From Fibrobacter sp. UWH6 (lineage in GTDB: Bacteria > Fibrobacterota > Fibrobacteria > Fibrobacterales > Fibrobacteraceae): a stretch of 64,000 bases of DNA. Positions 1 to 8,999 of this stretch are shown one piece after another; position 1 is the stretch's first letter, and every line of letters starts with the position of its first letter. The notes under the pieces are model-generated. The model was not told the DNA's origin. It ran no database searches and was given only the letters and a program-made list of their open reading frames with translations. Both the position numbers and the translations under genes were made by a program. The stretch spans positions 186,001-250,000 of the forward strand of contig NZ_FRAX01000003.1 of assembly GCF_900142465.1 (NCBI RefSeq), read 5' to 3'.

Positions 1-1105
1 GGCTGATTGCAATGGATCCCGAAGAGAACAAAGGGGAATAGGGAGCAAAGGTAAAGGCTATGCAAGCCTCCACCGGACTGTTCACCTTAAAGAGAGCTGT
101 TCTCGCAATGGAATTTGCCGAAGCAGCAGTTGTCGGGAAAAAGCTGAAGTCGCGAAGACCTTCAATTTTATTTCCCTCGGTTGTCCTAAAGCCTACAGAC
201 ATATAGTCTACGCCAGGAATGAAAGTCTGTGAATTGTCGTTATTGCCTGTTCTCGGAAGCGTAAAGGAAAGTTCGTAGGTCGTATCCGGGTTCAAATTAA
301 CCTTCGTGCAAAGATCGCTCCATTCTCCTACATTGCCATTAGCCTCGCTCGCATATAGCTGGTTCGCCTTACGTTCAGTAGTATACAATTCATTTGTAGC
401 ATCATAATTCGAGGTAAATCCGGAAATGGTTACAGCAACGCCACCATTTTCAGGAGAAAGAATCGCTCTAAAAAAATCCGTACCATCAATACGAGACAAA
501 AGTCTAAAGGAATCACCTCCTCCCGGTGGAAATAGCTGTGCAGCATCTGCATTCGCACTCAATACAGCAGGCCTTGCAGGTCGAATCTTAAAAGATTCAA
601 CGCCTTCTGCAATAACAACATCGTAAGGATCGCTCTTTGGGCATGCGTCATCGATAACAGCAGACGCTTCGTTCACAATAGTTTGACAGGACCTGACCAG
701 CGATGTACCGTCAACATGCCAGGAAATTCCCTCAACAGCCTGATAGGATCCATCTTCGCTATAGCGCATTTTCTTGAAATAAAGGCTATCATTCTTTGAA
801 CCGGCTTTATACACGAAGGAGGAATAATCCTGCTTTGTTACATCTGTATTATAGGGATCAATAAAAACAGCATCGTGAGCTTCGTATCCAGAAGCACCCA
901 GAAAACTTTTTGCTCCCATCTGCGAAACATCATCCCTGATCAGGACTCCAGCATTTTCAGCGATTTCATTGGCAGTAATCATCCCCTGGGTACGAATTCG
1001 CATCTTGGTGCTATCACTATAAACCTGGCCTGCGATCACCACCACAATGCCAACAATGGCCATATAGACCAAAAGTTCCATCAATGTAAAACCACGCTTA
1101 TTCAT
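1..1105 (-). CDS. Prepilin-like protein (PilW/PulJ type), 3' end outside window
   Basis: Reading the - strand from ATG at 1105 gives 368 codons without a stop up to the window edge, so the gene is partial. The N-terminus MNKRGFTLMELLVYMAIVGI is a class III prepilin signal: Gly before Phe, Glu at mature position 5, then one hydrophobic helix. The remaining roughly 340 residues look like an extracytoplasmic beta-rich domain. Such proteins are minor pseudopilins or pilins of type IV pili or type II secretion, cut by PilD-type peptidase. The start overlaps the stop of the upstream pilin gene as ATGA, so the two are translationally coupled. Whether it serves a pilus or a secretion system cannot be told from here. 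Confidence 0.85.
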   Translation of the reverse strand, partial: MNKRGFTLMELLVYMAIVGIVVVIAGQVYSDSTKMRIRTQGMITANEIAENAGVLIRDDVSQMGAKSFLGASGYEAHDAVFIDPYNTDVTKQDYSSFVYKAGSKNDSLYFKKMRYSEDGSYQAVEGISWHVDGTSLVRSCQTIVNEASAVIDDACPKSDPYDVVIAEGVESFKIRPARPAVLSANADAAQLFPPGGGDSFRLLSRIDGTDFFRAILSPENGGVAVTISGFTSNYDATNELYTTERKANQLYASEANGNVGEWSDLCTKVNLNPDTTYELSFTLPRTGNNDNSQTFIPGVDYMSVGFRTTEGNKIEGLRDFSFFPTTAASANSIARTALFKVNSPVEACIAFTFAPYSPLFSSGSIAIS

Positions 1106-1596
1106 CGAATAACCCCCGAAACATTAATGGACTGATTAGACCCCTTAAATGACCAGCTTACACGAACATTAACCTGTTTCGCATAAATGTGACTAGCATC
1201 TTCATAGTTCGAATGAGACGCAGCTTCGAAATCATCCGTCTTTGCAACAGTAATCTGACGAGCATATCTTATTGTGGCGTAACCCCCAAGGCCTCGTTCC
1301 CACCGACGTGTAATGGAATCCAGAGGGTAAGTTGTATCACCATCAGCCTTCGAAGCGATTGACGCAGCACCAACAGAATTAAGGGAATCAAGTACATTCT
1401 GTGCAAGTTCTACCGCCCCGTCTCTACCGCGGATTCTGAGGAACGTATCATGATTGCTAGTCTGCAGCTTATTTAAAGCCACGACCATAAAGCCGAGAAC
1501 AGCGGCAGAAACGAGGACTTCGGCGATACCGAAGCCTCGTTTGGAATTCCTGCCGATAGGCAAACAAAGATTGCTCTTTTGTTGCTTAGGTTCCAT
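1102..1596 (-). CDS. Prepilin-like protein (PilV/PulI type)
   Basis: This 164-residue protein has a longer basic leader (about 20 residues) ending K-R-G-F-G-I-A-E-V-L-V-S, with the prepilin Gly/Phe cleavage site and Glu+5, followed by a hydrophobic helix (AAVLGFMVVALNKLQ). That is the family signature of type IV pilin-like proteins, exported and processed by prepilin peptidase. It is the first gene of a two-gene unit; its TGA overlaps the next ATG by four bases. An AT-rich stretch with TATAAT-like hexamers lies upstream (about 1650-1680). The lower-case role (initiator or minor pilin) is inferred from size and pairing. Confidence 0.8.
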   Translation of the reverse strand: MEPKQQKSNLCLPIGRNSKRGFGIAEVLVSAAVLGFMVVALNKLQTSNHDTFLRIRGRDGAVELAQNVLDSLNSVGAASIASKADGDTTYPLDSITRRWERGLGGYATIRYARQITVAKTDDFEAASHSNYEDASHIYAKQVNVRVSWSFKGSNQSINVSGVIR

Positions 1597-2062
1597 AATA
1601 TCTTATCCCAGGAAAGGAATAAAACACAAAAATGTGTATTCCTATTTTGACATAATATATATAAATATTCCTTGCAGTGTAAATTGCGGTTTACCAGGAA
1701 TGACCTAAAACACGTTGTTTTCGGGACATCGAATTTTACATGTTTGCAAAGGGAATTGGAATTAGTAAGGGTGATACGGTTGATACAGTGATATAAACAA
1801 CACGAATCCTCCGCCAATTTTAATTGGCGAAGCTGTCAATTCATGGCTAAACGCGGTCAAAAAGGGTTGTTTGGCATAGTTTTTTCGAGTGGGCTATTTT
1901 CCGGTGGGAATACGTACGCGACGGTTGGCTCACCTTCAATGGTAAGGGGATCGTCAGGGGCCGAATCAGTCACTACCTCCACATTTCTGATTCCGATATG
2001 GAAGACACTCTCAAGTTGCTCTAAAGCATTGCTTTAGCGTTCTTGTTTTATGCCAGCAAATT

Positions 2063-2242
2063 ATGGTAGAGGATCTTCCTGCCAATGTGTTTGATGTTAA
2101 TGGAGACAAGGAACTTGGACCAGGAACATGGGATTTGATCAGTTGTTACAACGCAACCGGTTCTAAGACATTGCAATTTGCAACCGGTTCAAGCTCCGGT
2201 TGCTTGAATTGGATTAGTCCTAATCCGGGAAGTTGGTGCTGA
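2063..2242 (+). pseudogene. Possible C-terminal gene fragment (59 codons)
   Basis: An open frame of 59 codons ending W-I-S-P-N-P-G-S-W-C. It stays open upstream for at least 15 codons with no convincing ribosome site, and it overlaps the MutS-like remnant in another frame. Two Cys near the C-terminus are reminiscent of the disulfide loop of pilins, and pilin genes lie nearby, but the strand is opposite and I do not recognise the protein. It may be a fragment or chance. Confidence 0.22.
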
Positions 2243-2366
2243 TAAAAGCGCAAAAACTTTCAGCGTTTTTAAACTGTTAGGCGTTTCTGAGGAGTTCATC
2301 AACAAAGCACACCAAATCGTCGATGCCGATGATTTGCACGATACCCAAAGCGGGTATAAGCCCTAA
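2208..2366 (+). pseudogene. Remnant resembling the C-terminus of a MutS-family protein
   Basis: An open stretch of 53 codons follows a TGA and ends in TAA at 2364-2366, with no start or ribosome site. It contains REVGADKSAKTFSVFKLLGV followed by S-E-E-F-I-N-K-A. This matches the layout of the MutS C-terminus, where a G-A-D-x-S-Y-G-I-x-V-A stretch precedes L-A-G-L-P and V-I-x-R-A. The rest of the gene is absent, so this looks like the tail of a deleted or decayed gene. The identification rests on motif memory only. Confidence 0.4.
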
Positions 2367-2400
2367 ACAGGATTTCTTTCGAAACAATTACCTTATACGT

Positions 2401-2434
2401 AAAAAACTCCGCCTTTGAAGCGGAGTTTTTCTTT
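2401..2434. terminator. Bidirectional intrinsic terminator
   Basis: A perfect 7-bp stem ACTCCGC/GCGGAGT around a CTTTGAA loop, with A-run before and T-run after. It would stop transcription from the decayed + strand fragments and from the - strand TPR gene that ends at 2534. Confidence 0.8.
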
Positions 2435-2533
2435 TTGTAACTGTCCGAGTGTACGCGCTCCTTTCCCAAGCGCAGCACCGATTACCGGAGGTTCTTAATC
2501 CGATGGACGATCGGTGCGGTCACCGTTCCGGTC

Positions 2534-3217
2534 TTAGTCAGCCAGGAACTTCTTGGCCTTGTCGGCGTAGTTGTTGTTGTCGCCGTAGACCACCAGGATA
2601 CGTTCAGCAGTCTTCTTGGCCTTGTCGGCGGCACCCAGCTGCTGGTACACCAGAGTGAGCTTCCACATAGCATCTGCAACCATGGGGACTTCGTCCACAG
2701 GTTCATCCTTCTGGTAGCGGTCTTCCTTGTCACCGGTACGCTTTGCGTATTCGCCGATGTACTTTTCGAGCAGACCGGCAGCGGCAGAGTAGTCACCCTT
2801 TTCGATCTTCACGGAAGCGAGACCGTGGAGGGCTGCGCTACGGACCAGGGCCACAGAACCGGCATTGTCCAGAGACTTCTGGAAGAGGGCTGCTGCAGCG
2901 TCGAAGTCACCGGCTTCGTACTTGATGTTTGCGGAATAGAGAGCAGCCTTGGCCAGAGCCACGCCGCTCAGTTTGCCACCATTGATCTTAGACTGGAATT
3001 CGGCAAAAGCATTTTCCTTTTCGCCAGCATAGAGCATTGCCATGCCCGGACCAAGCAGTTCGGCCTGTTCGCTTGCGGCAGCCTTCTGGTAGTCACGGAA
3101 CTGGACCACACCCACCACAATCACGATGATTGCGACAACAACTGCGATCAGCTTGGAGCCGTGAGCAACAAAGAAATCCTTAACTTCAGAGCTATTAGTA
3201 TTAGTTTCGTTAGCCAT
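2534..3217 (-). CDS. Membrane-anchored tetratricopeptide-repeat protein
   Basis: A 227-residue protein starting at ATG 3217 (MANETNTNSSEVKDFFVAHG); a longer frame exists upstream but lacks a better start. One transmembrane helix lies at about residues 22-42 (LIAVVVAIIVIVVGVVQF), with a short cytoplasmic N-terminus. The rest is helical with TPR-like repeats (ALYSANIKYEAGDFDAAAAL; ALHGLASVKIEKGDYSAAAG). The architecture resembles YfgM-type proteins, which work with the Sec translocon or periplasmic chaperones in other bacteria. It stands alone, divergent from tRNA-Thr, and ends at the 2401-2434 terminator. The exact role is unknown. Confidence 0.75.
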   Translation of the reverse strand: MANETNTNSSEVKDFFVAHGSKLIAVVVAIIVIVVGVVQFRDYQKAAASEQAELLGPGMAMLYAGEKENAFAEFQSKINGGKLSGVALAKAALYSANIKYEAGDFDAAAALFQKSLDNAGSVALVRSAALHGLASVKIEKGDYSAAAGLLEKYIGEYAKRTGDKEDRYQKDEPVDEVPMVADAMWKLTLVYQQLGAADKAKKTAERILVVYGDNNNYADKAKKFLAD

Positions 3218-3285
3218 GTTTAATGTCCATGTTAAATTTTTTGTGAACCAATCATAGCAAAAAAAAGAGGGCTTGTCAGCCAGTC

Positions 3286-3314
3286 TTGACAAATTATAGG
3301 GCGATTACTACCTT
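3286..3314 (+). promoter_or_regulatory. Promoter of tRNA-Thr
   Basis: TTGACA (3286-3291), a 17-bp spacer and TACCTT (3309-3314). This places the transcription start only a few bases before the tRNA at 3327. Confidence 0.6.
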
Positions 3315-3326
3315 TGCACCCACTAC

Positions 3327-3399
3327 GCCACTCTAGCTCAGCTGGTAGAGCAGCTGATTCGTAATCAGCAGGTCGGCAGTTCAAGTCTGCTGGGTGGCT
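3327..3399 (+). tRNA. tRNA-Thr (anticodon CGT)
   Basis: A 73-base cloverleaf: acceptor GCCACTC/GGGTGGC, D arm GCTC...GAGC, anticodon stem GCTGA/TCAGC with loop TTCGTAA (anticodon CGT, reading ACG), and T arm GGCAG/CTGCT with loop TTCAAGT. The discriminator base is T and CCA is not encoded. It is a single-gene unit with its own promoter and terminator. Confidence 0.95.
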
Positions 3400-3406
3400 C
3401 TTCGAA

Positions 3407-3437
3407 ACGTCGGAAAGAATTTCTTTCCGGCGTTTCT
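3407..3437 (+). terminator. Intrinsic terminator of tRNA-Thr
   Basis: Stem CGTCGGAAAG / CTTTCCGGCG (one wobble) around a short AATTT loop, followed by TTTCTTATTTT, starting seven bases after the tRNA. Confidence 0.75.
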
Positions 3438-3535
3438 TATTTTCCCCTTTCCCAGTTAGAGCTTCTTCTCCGGAGTTTTTAGTAAGTTTCAAAAACCTTG
3501 CCGTTCCCCCTGGTTTTTAGTATCTTTGGCGCCCT

Positions 3536-5326
3536 ATGAATCCAAATGGCGCTATTATTGTTCAGAGTAACATGGAAATTATGGTGGAAGTCGACGCTCC
3601 CACCTACGAAGCAGCACGTGACGCAATCGCTCCTTTCACCGAACTGGTAAAGAGCCCGGAACACCTGCATACCTATAAGATCAGCCCCCTCAGTCTGTGG
3701 AACGCCGCAGCAACGGGCCTTCGCGCCAAGGAAGTTCTGGAACGCCTGGACAGCCAGAGCCGTTACCCCATTCCCCAGACCGTGATTTCCGAAGTGGAAG
3801 ACTACATGGGCCGTTACGGCCTGCTCCGCATGAAGAAGGACGATGGCAACAACCTGATCGTGGAATCCGACGACAAGTTCATGTTCACGGAAATCTGCCA
3901 GCTGAAGGAAGTGGCTCCCTATATCCTGGAATTCATCGACGACTGCCACGCCATCGTAGACCCGGAACGCCGCGGTCACCTGAAGATGGCCCTGACCAAC
4001 GCCGGCTTCCCGGTAGAAGACTTGGCAGGTTATACCGTTGGCGACCCGCTGCCCATCAAGCTCCGCGATACCATGCTCTGCGGCAAGGAATTCAAGCTTC
4101 GCGACTACCAGAAGGAAGCCGCCCAGGTGTTCTACGCCTCCGGCTCCGAAAAGGGTGGCTCCGGCGTGATCGTGCTGCCTTGCGGCTCCGGTAAGACAGT
4201 GATCGGCATCGCCACCATGGCACTCATCCAGACCAAGACCTTGATTCTTACCCCCAACATTTCCGCTTCCCGCCAGTGGATCCGCGAAATCTGCGACAAG
4301 ACCGACCTTACTCCCGACATGGTGAAGGAATACTCCGGCGAAGTGAAGGAAATCGGCCCCGTTACCGTGGCCACCTACCAGATTCTAACCCAGCGCAAGC
4401 GCGCCAAGAAGTCTGACAAGGAAAATCCGGAACTGGCAGAAATCGACCTGGAAGAAGGAACCGAAGAAGAAGTCAAGAAGGAACTGGCAAACTTCCCGTT
4501 GTTTAGTCAGCAGAAGTGGGGCCTGATGATTTACGACGAAGTCCATCTGCTGCCCGCTCCCGTGTTCCGCCTGAGTACCGAAATGCAGGCCACCCGCCGT
4601 CTGGGCCTTACCGCAACCCTGGTCCGCGAAGACCACAAGGAAACGGAAGTGTTCAGCCTTATCGGTCCCAAGAAATACGACATCCCTTGGCGTATTCTCG
4701 AAGCCCAGGGCTGGATTGCCACCGCCGACTGTAACGAGATCCGCATTCCCATGGAAGCGGAATTGAAGATGAAGTACGCCCTGGCTCCGGTCCGCGAAAA
4801 GATCACCCTGGCCAGCACCAACCCCGAAAAGACGGATATCGTGCAGCGCCTGCTGAAGCACTACTCCGCTCCCGAAGACCGAGTTCTGATTATCGGCCAG
4901 TATATCGACCAGCTGGAAAACCTGTCCGCCACTCTGGACATTCCCCTGATTACCGGCAAGACTCCCAACAAGGACCGCGACCGCCTTTATGCCGCCTTCC
5001 GTGACGGAAGCCTCAAGAACCTGATGATTTCCAAGGTGGGTAACTTCGCCATCGACCTGCCCGATGCCAACGTGCTGATCCAGATTTCCGGTACCTTCGG
5101 TAGCCGCCAGGAAGAAGCACAGCGTCTGGGCCGCGTACTCCGTCCCAAGCAGGATGGCGGTGCAGCCCACTTCTACAGTATCGTGACCCAGGATTCCAAG
5201 GAACAGGAATTCGCCATGAACCGTCAGCTGTTCCTGACCGAACAGGGTTACGCCTACAAGATAATCAAGCGCGGTGACTGGGACATTCTGGCCAGAACCC
5301 CCGAAGAACTGGCCGCCCGCAAGTAA
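3536..5326 (+). CDS. XPB/ERCC3-type superfamily 2 DNA helicase
   Basis: A 596-residue DNA translocase. An N-terminal XPB-type damage-recognition-like region covers about 1-180. It is followed by helicase domain 1 with Walker A PCGSGKT (about 215-221) and the DEVH box (about 332-335), then domain 2 with RLGRVLRP. The V-R-E-D sequence about 30 residues after DEVH matches the RED motif typical of XPB. Bacterial XPB homologues are thought to act in DNA repair or remodelling. The gene is monocistronic: it follows the tRNA terminator and has its own terminator at 5350-5380. The ribosome site is weak, but the start fits the conserved N-terminus. Confidence 0.9.
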   Translation: MNPNGAIIVQSNMEIMVEVDAPTYEAARDAIAPFTELVKSPEHLHTYKISPLSLWNAAATGLRAKEVLERLDSQSRYPIPQTVISEVEDYMGRYGLLRMKKDDGNNLIVESDDKFMFTEICQLKEVAPYILEFIDDCHAIVDPERRGHLKMALTNAGFPVEDLAGYTVGDPLPIKLRDTMLCGKEFKLRDYQKEAAQVFYASGSEKGGSGVIVLPCGSGKTVIGIATMALIQTKTLILTPNISASRQWIREICDKTDLTPDMVKEYSGEVKEIGPVTVATYQILTQRKRAKKSDKENPELAEIDLEEGTEEEVKKELANFPLFSQQKWGLMIYDEVHLLPAPVFRLSTEMQATRRLGLTATLVREDHKETEVFSLIGPKKYDIPWRILEAQGWIATADCNEIRIPMEAELKMKYALAPVREKITLASTNPEKTDIVQRLLKHYSAPEDRVLIIGQYIDQLENLSATLDIPLITGKTPNKDRDRLYAAFRDGSLKNLMISKVGNFAIDLPDANVLIQISGTFGSRQEEAQRLGRVLRPKQDGGAAHFYSIVTQDSKEQEFAMNRQLFLTEQGYAYKIIKRGDWDILARTPEELAARK

Positions 5327-5349
5327 GGCCTTATTCAAGGGTATTTAAA

Positions 5350-5380
5350 GACCGCAGTTTATTGCTGCGGCCTTTTTTTA
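5350..5380 (+). terminator. Intrinsic terminator after the XPB-type helicase
   Basis: Stem CCGCAG/CTGCGG with loop TTTATTG, followed by CCTTTTTTTA. Confidence 0.8.
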
Positions 5381-5413
5381 TTTATTTTTCTTTTTGTAAA
5401 AGAAGAGGTTTTT

Positions 5414-6301
5414 TTGAGCCAGATTAAATTGAATGGAAAGTCGGAGACGCTTTGCATCTTCGGTAATCCTATTGGACATAGCAAATCGCCCCTGATGCAC
5501 AATGCGCTTTTCGAAGCCCTGGGCATCAATGCGGCCTACGTGCCGTTCTCTCCGGAGCCCCAGAACCTGGCTGATGCCATTAAGGGTTTCAGGGCACTAA
5601 AGATCCGTGGTGCCAACGTCACCATTCCTTACAAGACTCCTGTCATGGAACTTGTAGACGAACTTTCTGACATATCAAGATTTACCTGTAGCGTAAATAC
5701 GCTTTACTGGAAAAATGGAATTGTCGGCGGCACCCTCTGTGGCACCACAACAGATCCCTACGGCTGCATCCGCAACCTGGAAGAATTCGGCGTGAACGTC
5801 AGCGGCAAGAAAGTCGCCTTGTTGGGTAACGGTGGAGCCGCCAAGGCCATCGCCTACACATTGGTAGAAAAAAAATGCGAATTGACCATCGTATGCCGTA
5901 CCGCAGAAAAGGGACAGGCCCTGGCCAACATGCTGAACATGGCCTTTAACGATTCCGCTCCGCAGGTCATGATGGTCACCTTCGATGACTTCGCCGCCAT
6001 TACCGACTCCATCGACATTATCATCAATGCAACTTCCGTGGGTATGACACCCAATGTAGACGATTCGCCCCTTCCCAGGGAGGAACTGAGACCCCATCAG
6101 GCCGTTTGCGACATCGTTTACACGCCCCTTTGCACCAAGCTTTTGCAGCTGGCCGATGAAGTGGGATGCAAGGTCGTTACCGGCGAAGGCATGCTGGTAC
6201 ACCAGGGAATCGAAAGCTTCCGCAAGTGGTTCCCTAAAGAAACTGAAAACAAGACTAACGACGAACTAGCCGCAATCATGCGCAAAGGAATGCAGGGTTA
6301 A
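5414..6301 (+). CDS. aroE: Shikimate dehydrogenase
   Basis: A 295-residue enzyme reducing 3-dehydroshikimate to shikimate with NADPH. The substrate loop GNPIGHSKSP is near residue 14, the catalytic Lys sits in NVTIPYK (about 74), the catalytic Asp in TTTDPYG (about 116), and the nucleotide-binding loop is GNGGAAKAIA (about 142). The start is TTG at 5414, supported by AAGAGG five bases upstream; no ATG lies before the conserved N-terminus. It is two bases upstream of the fused aroK-aroB gene, so three consecutive shikimate-pathway activities are made together. Confidence 0.95.
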   Translation: MSQIKLNGKSETLCIFGNPIGHSKSPLMHNALFEALGINAAYVPFSPEPQNLADAIKGFRALKIRGANVTIPYKTPVMELVDELSDISRFTCSVNTLYWKNGIVGGTLCGTTTDPYGCIRNLEEFGVNVSGKKVALLGNGGAAKAIAYTLVEKKCELTIVCRTAEKGQALANMLNMAFNDSAPQVMMVTFDDFAAITDSIDIIINATSVGMTPNVDDSPLPREELRPHQAVCDIVYTPLCTKLLQLADEVGCKVVTGEGMLVHQGIESFRKWFPKETENKTNDELAAIMRKGMQG

Positions 6302-6303
6302 TT

Positions 6304-7917
6304 ATGGGTAAGCATATTTTCTTTACGGGTTTTATGGCTAGCGGCAAGTCCCGCACCGGTCGCGCTCTGGCAGAACGACTGAACCGCCCCTATGTGGACA
6401 CCGACGCCATCATCGTCGAACGTGCCGGCAAGACTATTAGCGAAATTTTCGAACAGGACGGCGAAGCCAAGTTCCGCGAAATGGAACGTGATGTTGTAGC
6501 AGAATTCGCCTCCAAGACGGAGCCCCACGTTATTTCTCTAGGTGGTGGTGCCCTGACCCAGGATGCCAACTTGAAGGTGATCCGCGAAAACGGTACCATC
6601 ATCCGTCTGTGGGCTAAGCCCGAGGTTCTCTCGGAACGTATCGGTCGCAAGAACACCCGCCCCCTGCTGGCAAACCTGAGCGATGAAGAACGCCTGGCCA
6701 AGATCAAGCAGATGCTGAAGGATCGCGAGCCCAACTACGCCCATGCAGACTTTAGCGTAGAAAGTTCCAACGACTTTACCGAAGACCACGTTATCGAACG
6801 CATTCTTCACATCCTGAAGTTCTGGGAAAGCCACGCCCTGGACGTACGCCCCAGCAGCGGCGGACGCTACCCCATCTTCATCGGCAAGAACATTATTTCT
6901 GACGTTGGCGTCCTGCTGGAAAGTCTTAAGCTCTCCCCCACCCACGACTTTTTGGTCTGCACCGACACCAACATCGCCAAGGCCCAGAGCAACACCCTGG
7001 GCGAATTGCGCTGCCAGGCCGGACGCTGCCCGGTATTCAAATTCCAGGCCGGCGAAAAGAACAAGACTTTGCACAACCTGAACCAGTTGTACAGTTTTAT
7101 GCTGCACCGCGGTTACACCCGCAAGAGCTGCCTGCTGCAGTTTAGCGGTGGCGTCGTAGGCGACATGGCCGGTTTCGGCGCAGCCACCTACCAGCGCGGC
7201 ATTCCCTTTATCCAGTTCCCCACCACCCTGCTCTCCATGGTAGACAGTTCCGTAGGCGGTAAGGTGGCCGTGAACCACCCCGAAGGCAAGAACATGATTG
7301 GTGCCTTCTACCAGCCCCACGCCGTGGTGGTAGACCTGGCCGTACTCAGCACCCTTCCCGAAAACGAATACCTGGCAGGCCTTGCCGAAATCGTGAAGTA
7401 TGGTGTTATCTATGACGAGGAATTCTTCCGCTATATGGAAGAGAACGTAGATAAGATCAAGGCCCATGACCTGGATGTGCTGAAGCACCTGATCTACCGC
7501 AGCTGCGCCATCAAGGCTGAAGTGGTGGGCATCGACGAAAAGGAAGCCGGTCTCCGCGCCATCTTGAACTACGGTCACACCTTTGGCCACGCCATCGAGA
7601 ACCTGACCCACTACGAACTGTACACCCACGGTATCGCCGTGTCCCTGGGCATGCGAGTGGCAGCCCGCGCCGCTGTTCTCCTGAACAAGATGTCTGCCGC
7701 CGACGAAGCGCGTCAGAACAAGTTGCTGGACGATCTCGGATTCCCCAAGACTTACGACATCGACGTAGCCAAGGCCTGGGACGCCATGGCTGTTGACAAG
7801 AAGGCCGAAAAGGGGACCCGCGTATACATCTTGCCCACCAAGATTGGCGAGGTGAAGAAGGTGACCAACATCGACCAGAATGTGGTGGCAGAAGCCTGGA
7901 AAGCTATCAAGTTGTAA
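6304..7917 (+). CDS. aroKB: Fused shikimate kinase / 3-dehydroquinate synthase
   Basis: One 537-residue polypeptide carries two pathway enzymes. Residues 1 to about 170 are shikimate kinase, with Walker A FMASGKSRTG, the D-T-D substrate motif and the GGGA loop. Residues about 180-537 are 3-dehydroquinate synthase, with GGVVGDMAGF, FPTTLLSMVDSSVGG and the NYGHTFGHAIE metal-ligand region. The domain order is product-before-precursor: step 5 enzyme, then step 2 enzyme. aroK and aroB are adjacent genes in many bacteria; here they are joined without a stop. The upstream gene is aroE. An intact frame throughout argues against a sequencing artefact. Confidence 0.95.
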   Translation: MGKHIFFTGFMASGKSRTGRALAERLNRPYVDTDAIIVERAGKTISEIFEQDGEAKFREMERDVVAEFASKTEPHVISLGGGALTQDANLKVIRENGTIIRLWAKPEVLSERIGRKNTRPLLANLSDEERLAKIKQMLKDREPNYAHADFSVESSNDFTEDHVIERILHILKFWESHALDVRPSSGGRYPIFIGKNIISDVGVLLESLKLSPTHDFLVCTDTNIAKAQSNTLGELRCQAGRCPVFKFQAGEKNKTLHNLNQLYSFMLHRGYTRKSCLLQFSGGVVGDMAGFGAATYQRGIPFIQFPTTLLSMVDSSVGGKVAVNHPEGKNMIGAFYQPHAVVVDLAVLSTLPENEYLAGLAEIVKYGVIYDEEFFRYMEENVDKIKAHDLDVLKHLIYRSCAIKAEVVGIDEKEAGLRAILNYGHTFGHAIENLTHYELYTHGIAVSLGMRVAARAAVLLNKMSAADEARQNKLLDDLGFPKTYDIDVAKAWDAMAVDKKAEKGTRVYILPTKIGEVKKVTNIDQNVVAEAWKAIKL

Positions 7918-8002
7918 TAAAAATTTGAGTAATAATTGAGTAATACGAATCAACTTTCTTGTATTTTTATTTATAGTTTGTAGATTGGTTTTACGAGGTT
8001 AT

Positions 8003-8986
8003 ATGAGCATTCTAGTTACAGGCGGTACAGGAGCATTAGGTTTTCACATTCTTTCCAGCTTGGCTGGAACAACCCATGACCTTTACAGTTTTAGTGACGA
8101 ACAGCCTCAGCCGTGGCAAAAGGCCGACGGAGTTACTTACCTGAACGGCGACCTTCTGAATTTCAAGGATGTACTTGAAATGTTGCAGAAGGTTTCCCCC
8201 ACCCACATTTACCATCTGGCCAGTCAGTCTTCCGTTGGCATCAGCTACATGAAGCCCAACGAAACCCTGAACATCAACTTGATGGGAACCCAGAACCTTC
8301 TGGAAGCGGTGCGTCAGGTCTGCCCCAAGGCAAAGGTAATGCTCCTAAGTTCCAGCGAAATTTATGGCCGTACCGAAAAAAACTTGACGTACCTCCATAA
8401 GGAAACCGACCTACCTAATCCCCTTACTCCTTATGCCACTTCCAAGGCCTGCATGGAACTTCTGGGAAACCAGTTCCGCAACGCCAACGGGCTCCATGTG
8501 GTATTCGTGCGCCCCTTCTACTTTACGGGTCCTCACCACAGCCGCCGTTTCGTGATCCCATCCATCGCCTATCAGCTGGTAAAGATCAAGTACTATGGCG
8601 CTGAACCCACCATCTATTCCGGAAGCCTTGACGTAAGCCGAGACATTGTGGACGTACGTGACGTGGCCCGCGGCATGATCCAGATCCTGAACCAGGCCGA
8701 ATCCGGTGACATCTACAACATCTGCTGCGGAAAGTCCTACACCATCCGCGAAGTGGTGGAGATGATGGTGGATATTGCAGACGTAAGTGTCGATTTCCGC
8801 TTCGACCCCGGTTACGAACGACGTAACGAAATACCTCTACTCATCGGTGACCCCACCAAGATTATGGATATCGGCTGGAAACCCATGATCTGCATGGAAG
8901 ACAGTTTGACCGACCTGTTCAACGAAATGGTTCAGCGCCGTCGAATTGAACTGAAGATGGGCATGGGCAAAGACCTGCGACTCTAA
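8003..8986 (+). CDS. NAD-dependent sugar-nucleotide epimerase/dehydratase
   Basis: A 327-residue extended short-chain dehydrogenase. The Rossmann motif GGTGALGFH starts at residue 7 and the catalytic YATSK is at about 145, with LLSSSEIYG supplying the Ser. The sequence is closest in style to the GDP-mannose 4,6-dehydratase / GDP-6-deoxy-mannose reductase group, but the substrate cannot be fixed by eye. ATG 8003 is chosen over the upstream TTG because GAGG lies at the right distance. A terminator that overlaps the next start codon follows 13 bases after the stop. It may feed the glycosyltransferase downstream. Confidence 0.85.
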   Translation: MSILVTGGTGALGFHILSSLAGTTHDLYSFSDEQPQPWQKADGVTYLNGDLLNFKDVLEMLQKVSPTHIYHLASQSSVGISYMKPNETLNINLMGTQNLLEAVRQVCPKAKVMLLSSSEIYGRTEKNLTYLHKETDLPNPLTPYATSKACMELLGNQFRNANGLHVVFVRPFYFTGPHHSRRFVIPSIAYQLVKIKYYGAEPTIYSGSLDVSRDIVDVRDVARGMIQILNQAESGDIYNICCGKSYTIREVVEMMVDIADVSVDFRFDPGYERRNEIPLLIGDPTKIMDIGWKPMICMEDSLTDLFNEMVQRRRIELKMGMGKDLRL

Positions 8987-8999
8987 AAATTTCTAAATT

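Larger units (their letters stand above)
1597..2533. other. Gene-poor region with decayed fragments
   Basis: No intact gene is visible. Besides the two + strand fragments at 2063-2366, the - strand between about 2023 and 1857 is open for about 56 codons and ends with a protein-like tail (VAYVFPPENSPLEKTMPNNPF, shortened here to its last residues P-N-N-P-F and stop). I see no start or ribosome site for it and do not recognise it. The region ends in an intrinsic terminator at 2401-2434. Confidence 0.4.

Noticed and set aside
1843-2037. 64-codon + strand frame in the gap
   Set aside because: No ribosome site or family match; the opposite strand is equally open and neither is convincing.
6538-7953. 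471-codon open frame antisense to aroKB
   Set aside because: Shadow of a gene with all catalytic motifs.
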